From positions 190,987 through 254,986 of the forward strand of contig MNCI01030970.1 in NCBI GenBank assembly GCA_015680685.1: 64,000 nucleotides of DNA, read 5' to 3'. The notes beneath the pieces were generated by a model. The model was not told the DNA's origin, searched no databases, and saw only the letters and a list, made by a program, of their open reading frames with translations. Positions 57,250 through 64,000 of the stretch are shown piece by piece (the first letter of the stretch is position 1; the number at the start of each line of letters is the position of its first letter). Position numbers and translations under genes: made by a program. Origin of the DNA: Gnetum montanum. Taxonomy: Eukaryota > Streptophyta > Gnetopsida > Gnetales > Gnetaceae.

Positions 57250-60200
57250 CTTATTCATTGGCTGATTCTTTTTCTTCCCCCATGTCAATTTGCATTGATG
57301 TCAATGCTTCTACTGATGGCCTTTAGCAACTCTCTTCAAGGTCTACAAATAAATAATCAACAAAAAAAGAGTCATTTTTATTTTATATTGTTTCTCAAAT
57401 GGAATAAAATCAAATTAATGCTTGAAAGTTTTAGTGATTCTTCATAAATATCTAGGATCCTTTGTTCTATCTCATCCAAGCTTAGATTAGCTATGTCAAA
57501 CTTGACAAAGGTTGAACTTGGGATCTTTGATAGGATGGCTACTCATTCTTCTTTGTAAGCTTTCAACTCCTCTAAGAAGTTATCATCATCTTTCCTTTCC
57601 ACTACTGGTTATTCCTTAGGATCCCTTTGCTCTTTTGCCAGTTTAGTGACTACCACACTTTGTGTAAAATCATTAAATAATTCCTCTAACTTGGTCTATT
57701 TAATTAATAGACTTCTTATTTCTCTATCTACATAAAATTCCTTATTCTCTTTAAGCAGTTTGCAGTACTCTCTTTTGTACCACTTCTTATTTATTTTCTA
57801 CTTTCTTTCCAAGCTTTCCTAGGTTGTAGCTGAGTTTATTAAGCTTTTCATGGATCATGTCATGGACAAAGTTAACCATTTCTTCTTCATCAATGCTCTT
57901 TGGAACTCTACTACTTTATTCCTCTTCATCTAGTATGCATGGCAAGGAGGGTTGTGCCTCACCATGTTGCTGTCATAAATTTCTTCTTCTAGAAACTCTA
58001 TCTAGTCAAACAACATGTTTAATTGCCTTTTTCTCTCTTTCTTATTCTTCCATGATTGTTCCAAGGAGTACAAGAGTATGATATTGTTGTTGAGTTTCTT
58101 AAGCTTTTCATGGATAATGTCATGGCCAAAGTTAACCATTTCTTCTTCATCAATGCTCTTTAGAACTCTACTACTTTATTCCTCTTCATCTAGTATGCAT
58201 GGAAAGGAGGGTTGTGCCTCACCATGTTGCTGTCGTAAATTTCTTCTTCTAGCAACTCTATTTAGTCATACAACATGTTTAATTGCCTTTTTCTCTCAAT
58301 CTTATTCTTCCATGCTTCTTCCAAAGAGTATAAGAGTATGATATTGTTATTCACATGTTCAATGGCTAGCATATTCATATGCTTCACATAGTTAAGAGTA
58401 GCACTTATTTCTTCTAGGTTTTTCAATGGTTTCAGATACTGAAGTACTTACCTCTTCTTTGGTCTTTGACTTTGATGTCAAAGGACCTCCTCCTTCTTGC
58501 TATAAGTAGACATCAAACTTTCCAAGCCTACTTCTCTTTGCCATAGGCAAACAAATTTTTCATTGCTCTTATTAACCCATAATAAAATCCAAAATTGAGC
58601 CTTTTGCTTACTGTCTTTTTCTTCCCTTTCTCATCCTCCTAAGGTAGTTTTTCTATCTCCTCAACTATTCATTGATATATCACTAGAACCCAATTAGTTG
58701 CCCTTCCTTAGAACATAACATAGTATAATTCGTACAACCCCCTAAGAACTAGTTTTCATTTCTATCCAATTTTATTACAGAAGAGTCTTTCTATAAAAAA
58801 TGGAAAAAGCCTTTTCAGGTATTTATTATTTCCTTTATTAACATTGATGGCATCTCTCTTTTGTGAGATCACTCATTCCTTAACTACTGATAGCTCAACC
58901 AAATCCAACTTGATGATGTCAATCTTTATTCCTCTTTCAGTGAAGCCTTATCAATACCTTAGTGTAGCTGGATCCCAAGTGATCATCACTTGTCTCTACT
59001 ATATATGGACAACAAAAAATGCCTTATTGGCTGGATAATTATTTATTAGCCAATCATATTTTGCTGCACTAGGGTAGGGGTGCTTTAGGCCTAAAAGATC
59101 CAAAATCCATGCCTTGTCAAATCTCTTAACATATTTAACCCCCTTACCTTCAAAAAGCTACTTTTGGACACTTTGTACCTCACTAGTATACCTCAGCTCA
59201 TAAGTCTCTACTTCTCCTATGACGTCAATGAATTTTGCATCATCAATGTCTATTTAACTTGCAAATAGACATTAACTTTTATGAGCTAACTTTTCCTCTT
59301 TAGAAACAACAAAAATATAAAAATATATTTTCAAGATCTTTGTTTACCTTTTGGCCTTAGGATAATCTTTGATCCCTTTGGCCACTCTGCATGCTCTTCA
59401 TGGATTTTATTCCATATTGGATGAAGGTAACCCTTGTTTTCATATTCTCTCCAAAACCTATGTGTCCTTAGCCTCTTGTATTATACATTGAATTGAGACA
59501 TCACCTGAGGTCTTCAATTTTAATGTTGTGATGGATCTTGCAATAAATTTTGGAGGAATACCATGTAATCAGGGCTCTAAATATCTAGATTATTAAATTT
59601 GTACCTTAAAATTCAAAGTTAGTTTCTTTAGATGATAAAGGCTAACTTTCTTTTTACTCTAAATCTTTTCTAACTCATACTTCAACAAAAATCTAAGTGC
59701 TTGGTGGGTTATACATTTCTCTAGTTATTTGTATCTCCAATAGCAATCTACTATTGGTGTTGAATTGCTAATATTTTTTACATTTCCATAGCTTGTCTAA
59801 GCATTTCTTCTATACCAGAACATCCATGGTCAGCTCCTCAATGTCTGACCATAGCACAAAGATAATATTTGTGAGCTCTACAAAGAATCTAGGAAGGATT
59901 GCCTCTAAAGCCTACAAGACTATTTCTTCTAGGCCTATCCAAATCACCATGTGAAAGTATGTGATGCAGAATTTTAGAAATTTTGCAGCCTCTTTCCTCA
60001 TCCATAACTTTAGTGGGATCAACATGTTATCTTCAAATAGTTACTTGGTCATTATTAGATTGGCCTTTCTTCACTTTTGCTCCAAGATACTTCTTTCACC
60101 TACAAGAAAGAAGTACATTGGCTTAATCACTAATAGTCTCAGTGTTGTGGGATCCTTGTAAAAACAAACAAAATACATCAAAAGCATAGTAAAAGACATC

Positions 60201-61271
60201 AAAAATTTTTACACTTTATGTCATTTCTCCTTGCTACTTCTACGTGATACATCAAACTTAATTTTGACATTTCATGTCACTTGCCCTAAGGTATTTGGAA
60301 AAAACTCCTAAATGACAAATTTTAGTTTTTATGTTTCACATCGAAACAATCTACACGGTGTGTTGAAACTCAAACGTTTTTGGAAAAATCACTATTGATG
60401 ACCTACATCATTTCTTTTAATGCGTGGCATTATGTACTTTCAATGTAGCATAATCTTGACTTTTGATGTTTCACATCAACATTGACTTTTGATGTACAAG
60501 GTTGCCAACACTTAGCATTTGACAAAAACACTCTACCTCTACCGTAATAAAACCTTACGTCAAGTTCATCCCATGTCATGTTCTTCATGGCCAAAAAGCC
60601 CCAAAAATCGTATTTTCTCATGATTTTGTAGGAATGATTATAAATCATTCATGGAAACATCGATTTAGCTATAATTTCACCTATTCTATCTAATACATTT
60701 GTCATATTTGGCTCAAAATAACACAAAAATATCAAATTCATTGCCCTAGCTATGCCGCTATATAAAACACTATAGCAATAATGTTAAATCTTCAAATCTT
60801 AAAAAATTTTGGTCTAAAATCTAGTTAAAAGCCCTAGATTTTGACATGTCTCTAGTTTATTGGTAAAATAAATTAAAGCATTCACACATGCATTCAATTT
60901 CTAGATGTTGATCTAAAAAATATCTAAAAACATGTGAAACCTATGTAATGTTCTAGGGTTCTCAATCCACATCACAAAATCAAACTTAAACATTAGATTC
61001 TTGGCCTAAACCTACTCTAAATTGCTAGACAAAGTCAAATTCAAATTTTGATATCTAATACCTAGCTAACTCTTTTAGAATCTTAGCACATTCTAAAACT
61101 TCCATCATGGTAACACTATAGTAATAGAAAAATCATATAAAAATTCCTAATTGGAATTTAGGTAACTTACATTTGAGCTCTAGATAGGAGTGAGTAGGGC
61201 TAAGACAATTCCCTATTAGAATTAGATCCATCTTTGGTCCCATCTCTATCATTGCTGCTGCTACTTGTCAT
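57250..61271 (-). pseudogene. Second antisense FCP1/NIF-like gene between PR and RT
   Basis: ATG at 61271 opens a Ser/Asp/Asn-rich exon (MTSSSSNDRDGTKDGSNSNR) that ends in phase 2 at a gtaagt donor (61170), as exon 1 of the 22.8-26.8 kb gene also ends in phase 2. After an acceptor near 60155 the frame reads PTTLRLLVIKP, then at about 60002-59940 RKEAAKFLKFCITYFHMVIW and KCLDKLWK, the EFLKF-helix and VIW strand of the FCP1/NIF domain in the same order as the first gene. The DxD loop is lost. Further left are HRFWREYENKGYLHPIW (about 59480) and charged, Leu-rich segments (NFLEELKAYKEE near 57570). Stops are numerous. Assignment rests on motif order and on the parallel with the first copy. Confidence 0.5.
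57831..58350. repeat. Tandem duplication, two 260-bp units
   Basis: 57831-58090 and 58091-58350 are highly similar (tgagttt.ttaagcttttca start, agtatgatattgtt end). It lies in the C-terminal half of the antisense gene. Confidence 0.9.
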
Positions 61272-61889
61272 CTTTTCTAGAGTTCTTGTTGTGCTGTCAT
61301 TTTCAAAGTTTCATGTGTTCACTCTCAGAAGTATTAGATGCAAATGAAAGCTTGTGTTCCTAACTCTTTTCCTTGACATTGTTTTTATATTATAAAAATG
61401 ACATGTGCCTTTGGACTTTTGATGTTGCTTTCTTATTTTTTATGTTTTCTCTTCTTCAAATAGCAAATCTAATCATCTAATTCTAGTTCAAGTAAACATG
61501 GCTGCTTGTCCAAAGTATTTGCTTTAACCTCTGATCTTGAGTAATCCTACAAGTTTGGTACATAGAACTCTAGATCTTTCTTTTCATCACTTAGTGTCAA
61601 ACTTAGTTCCCTCATGTCCTCTTTAGATGTCACTGAGGATGAGTTGATACCTTAGTGAGACCTCTCTTTTCTGGATCGAGAGCCTCTCTTAACTAATGAT
61701 CATTTGATTGATCTTCCCATGCTAAGTTGTAAAGTTGAATAAAAGACCCTTCAGCTTAGTTCCCTTCTTTCTTTAGACCTTTGAGAGTCTATTCTAGCAA
61801 CCTTGTAGAAGCATTTAGTTGCTTTTGCTTGGGAATATAATGATATGTCTATTTTTGGCTAAAAGCTTATTTAAAATAACATCATCTTA

Positions 61890-62607
61890 GAGGAAAGTTC
61901 CAAGATTGTCAAATAGAGGGTTAGGAAAATTCATCCTACTATAGCTCTTGCTATAAAAGAAAATATAATAAAACTCTTTAACGGTATATTCAAACATTCT
62001 GTCAACTATTCCAATTGGGTTTCTAACATGGTTGTAGTTCCCAAGAAGAATGCGAGTATTTGCATTTGCATCAACTTTAGAGATCTTAACCAAGTCACTC
62101 TTAAGGATGATTTTTCTTTGTCTAATAGCAATCAGCTAATTGATTCCACTATTGGTCATGCTTTGTTATTCTTTATGGATGATTTTTCTGGTTATGATTA
62201 AGTCTATATAAATCTAGAGCATGAGCATTATATCATATTTATGACTTCTTTGGGAACATTTTGTTACACAAAAATTCCCTTTTAAACTCAAAAATGTTGG
62301 AGCTACCTACCAATGCACCATGAGTTTTATCTTTAATGACATGATGTTTCATATAGTTAATGATTATGTTGATGACTTACCCATCAAGTCTACCTTTGCT
62401 ATTAATCATGCTTCTAACTTAGATCAAGTTCTAACTCGCAGTGGTAAGTTTAACCTAAATTTTGATCCTAAGAAGTGCTTTTTTGGATTTCTTATGGGAC
62501 AAATGGTGGATTACTTACCTTCAGATAGTATAGTCGTTAATGTTGATAAAGTCAAAGCCATCCTGATAAAATTTACATTTGAAGGAAAACAAAGCCTCTT
62601 AAGTTGA
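61890..62607 (+). pseudogene. RT remnant of the second Tat-like element
   Basis: Reads VNYSNWVSNMVVVPKK, ICICINFRDLNQVTLKDDF, IGHALLFFMDDFSGYD, a TAA, then YINLEHEHYIIFMTSLGTF. After a frameshift the frame gives NVGATYQCTMSFIFND, catalytic NDYVDDLPIKS and FNLNFDPKKCFFGFLMGQ. It parallels the RT at 27.6-28.2 kb almost segment by segment, including NYSNWVSN versus DYSDWVSN, confirming membership in the Tat-like group. RNase H and integrase are not seen further right. Confidence 0.85.
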
Positions 62608-62640
62608 GAGTGAGACAAAGATTCAATCTAACTTATGAAG

Positions 62641-64000
62641 TGAGATGAAGAGTTCTTAGAATGAGAACTATAGAATAAGTTATGAAATGTACATGAGATC
62701 ATGTATAACCATACAATGAATAGAACATTAGAGTACATGATGTTAGAACGAGATCAATCCATTGATGTAATGTAGGAAATTAGATGAATCCATGAACAAC
62801 AGATGAAAATTTATTCTATATTATTAGGTTATATGGAATTGTAAAGAATTATTCTTGTGAGAATTAATGTTAAGAATTTATTTAACACTAGATTAATGAG
62901 TAAGTTATCTTCTAACAAAATAGTAATCATGTAGTTTCAAGATAACCTACATTTTAAATATATGAGAAATATTGTAGAATCTTTGTTTTCAATATGAATT
63001 CAATTTAACTTAGCTTTAAGGTAACTTTCTTTAACATGATAAATTTCAAACTACTTAAGCTGATGGAGGTCTAAAATGCTAGTTTTAGTTCCATTATTAG
63101 AGGATCATTATCTGTAGGCATATTGCTCATCCTTCCAAGGTGGGCTCTTAGGAGGTCAGTGGATGAGCAAAAACCAAACCTCTTTCAAATGGCTTTGCAT
63201 AAGCTTGAATTTAAGTCTTTCAGGTTAAAAAATAAACATCATACTATCACTCCAAGTGGTAGTCCCTAGGTTTCATTCCATTGTTAGAAGACTAAAAAGA
63301 TCATAAATGTTCAAGATCAACTAAAGTAGATTGAAATTGAGTTTTCTTCTTAGAAATCTTCTTCAATATAAAGCCAACATGTTTGACCACTATAAAGGCA
63401 CTACTAAAGATGTTATAAATTTAGGAATAAGAGAAGAAAACCAAGACATTAGGTTAGAAATTCAAGCCTAGAGAACAAGTTTAAGTATCTATTGATCATT
63501 GAAAAAGCAAATATTAATTGTAAAAAGGTAATGTTGTAGCTAGGTAACAAGAAAACATTTAATGATAGTTAGTAAGAAAATATGAGAGTGATTTAAAAAT
63601 ATTTATTTTCTAATCACTATTAAATAGTATAAATATTTATCATAGTAGAAATCATGAAAGGCCCAATAAATAATTAAAAGGTAATTTAATTTGAACTTTA
63701 TAGCTATAGATTTTTAATAGATTTTAATTATGCTAAAAACTCTTAATCCAAATTAAGTTCAAAGTTAAGAGAGAGTTTCATTTTGTAAATACAACAATTA
63801 ATAAATTGTATTCACTTTAAAATATGAAAATGGTGATTATGATATTAGAGATGTAAAAACTATGATAGGCATTGATACCTTGCATGGCTCTAAAGGATAA
63901 CACTAGAATAAGACATTAGATTTTTAGTTATTACAATTTCATGTTGGTCTTATATAGAAAGAAAATGTGATTTTTAGTGCCTATTCATTTTGAATACCTA
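62641..64000. other. AT-rich end of the window, nothing recognised
   Basis: No open frame, LTR or domain could be supported. Confidence 0.5.

Larger units (their letters stand above)
54232..62640 (+). mobile_element. Second Tat-like element, heavily decayed
   Basis: Plus-strand protease (56304-56720) and RT (61890-62607) enclose a long region whose coding sense is on the minus strand (57250-61271), the same plan as 21.4-28.3 kb. Gag is not clearly readable; 55093-55305 and 56040-56300 may be its remains. No LTR pair is found, so the ends are uncertain. Confidence 0.6.

Overview
The window looks like repeat-dense intergenic DNA from a land plant. I see no intact host gene, rRNA or tRNA. Almost everything recognisable is an LTR retrotransposon of the Ty3/gypsy Athila/Tat branch, in several orientations and states of decay, plus one LINE fragment. 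The DNA is AT-rich except for a younger, GC/CpG-richer element at 16.6-33.7 kb. One 87-base N run and single Ns show it is a draft assembly.

Layout. (1) 1-10.6 kb: an Athila-like element on the minus strand (5' LTR 9836-10616, gag, PR, RT, RNase H, INT, 3' LTR at the left edge) with a decayed tRNA-Asp-type primer site. (2) 10.6-15.0 kb: LTR remnants B and C, a U5 fragment and the tail of an extra ORF. (3) 16641-33724: the best preserved element, with LTRs of about 1.5 kb, a perfect 5-bp target duplication (gtatg) and two RNase H domains (a Tat-clade trait). Between PR and RT it carries a multi-exon gene on the opposite strand. (4) 33.7-40.6 kb: a second Athila-like element (plus strand), whose left LTR was hit by element 3. 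(5) 40.6-45.1 kb: two LTR-plus-extra-ORF 3' halves arranged back to back. (6) 45.7-52.0 kb: a minus-strand element with an LTR pair, gag and PR but no visible RT/INT. (7) 52.0-53.3 kb: LINE ORF2 remnant. (8) 53.3-62.6 kb: an LTR remnant and a second Tat-like element with PR, an antisense gene and RT in the same order as element 3.

The most interesting signal is the antisense gene between PR and RT. In element 3 it has in-frame exons with GT-AG introns, an upstream TATA-like box and an N-terminal domain that I read as an FCP1/NIF-like (HAD-superfamily) phosphatase fold with decayed catalytic positions, followed by a charged, partly coiled-coil tail. The decayed element at 54-62 kb carries a related antisense gene in the same place, so the arrangement looks like a lineage trait rather than one accident.

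A second signal is in the Athila-like LTRs. Each copy keeps a similar U3 scaffold, a bZIP-like TGAGTCA motif (intact or degenerate) and usually a TATA box, but carries a different short palindrome between them. All copies also share a long-range stem that includes the AATAAA signal. Coding decay is dominated by C-to-T/G-to-A changes (many TAG stops, decayed primer sites), and the catalytic Glu of all three readable integrases is lost.
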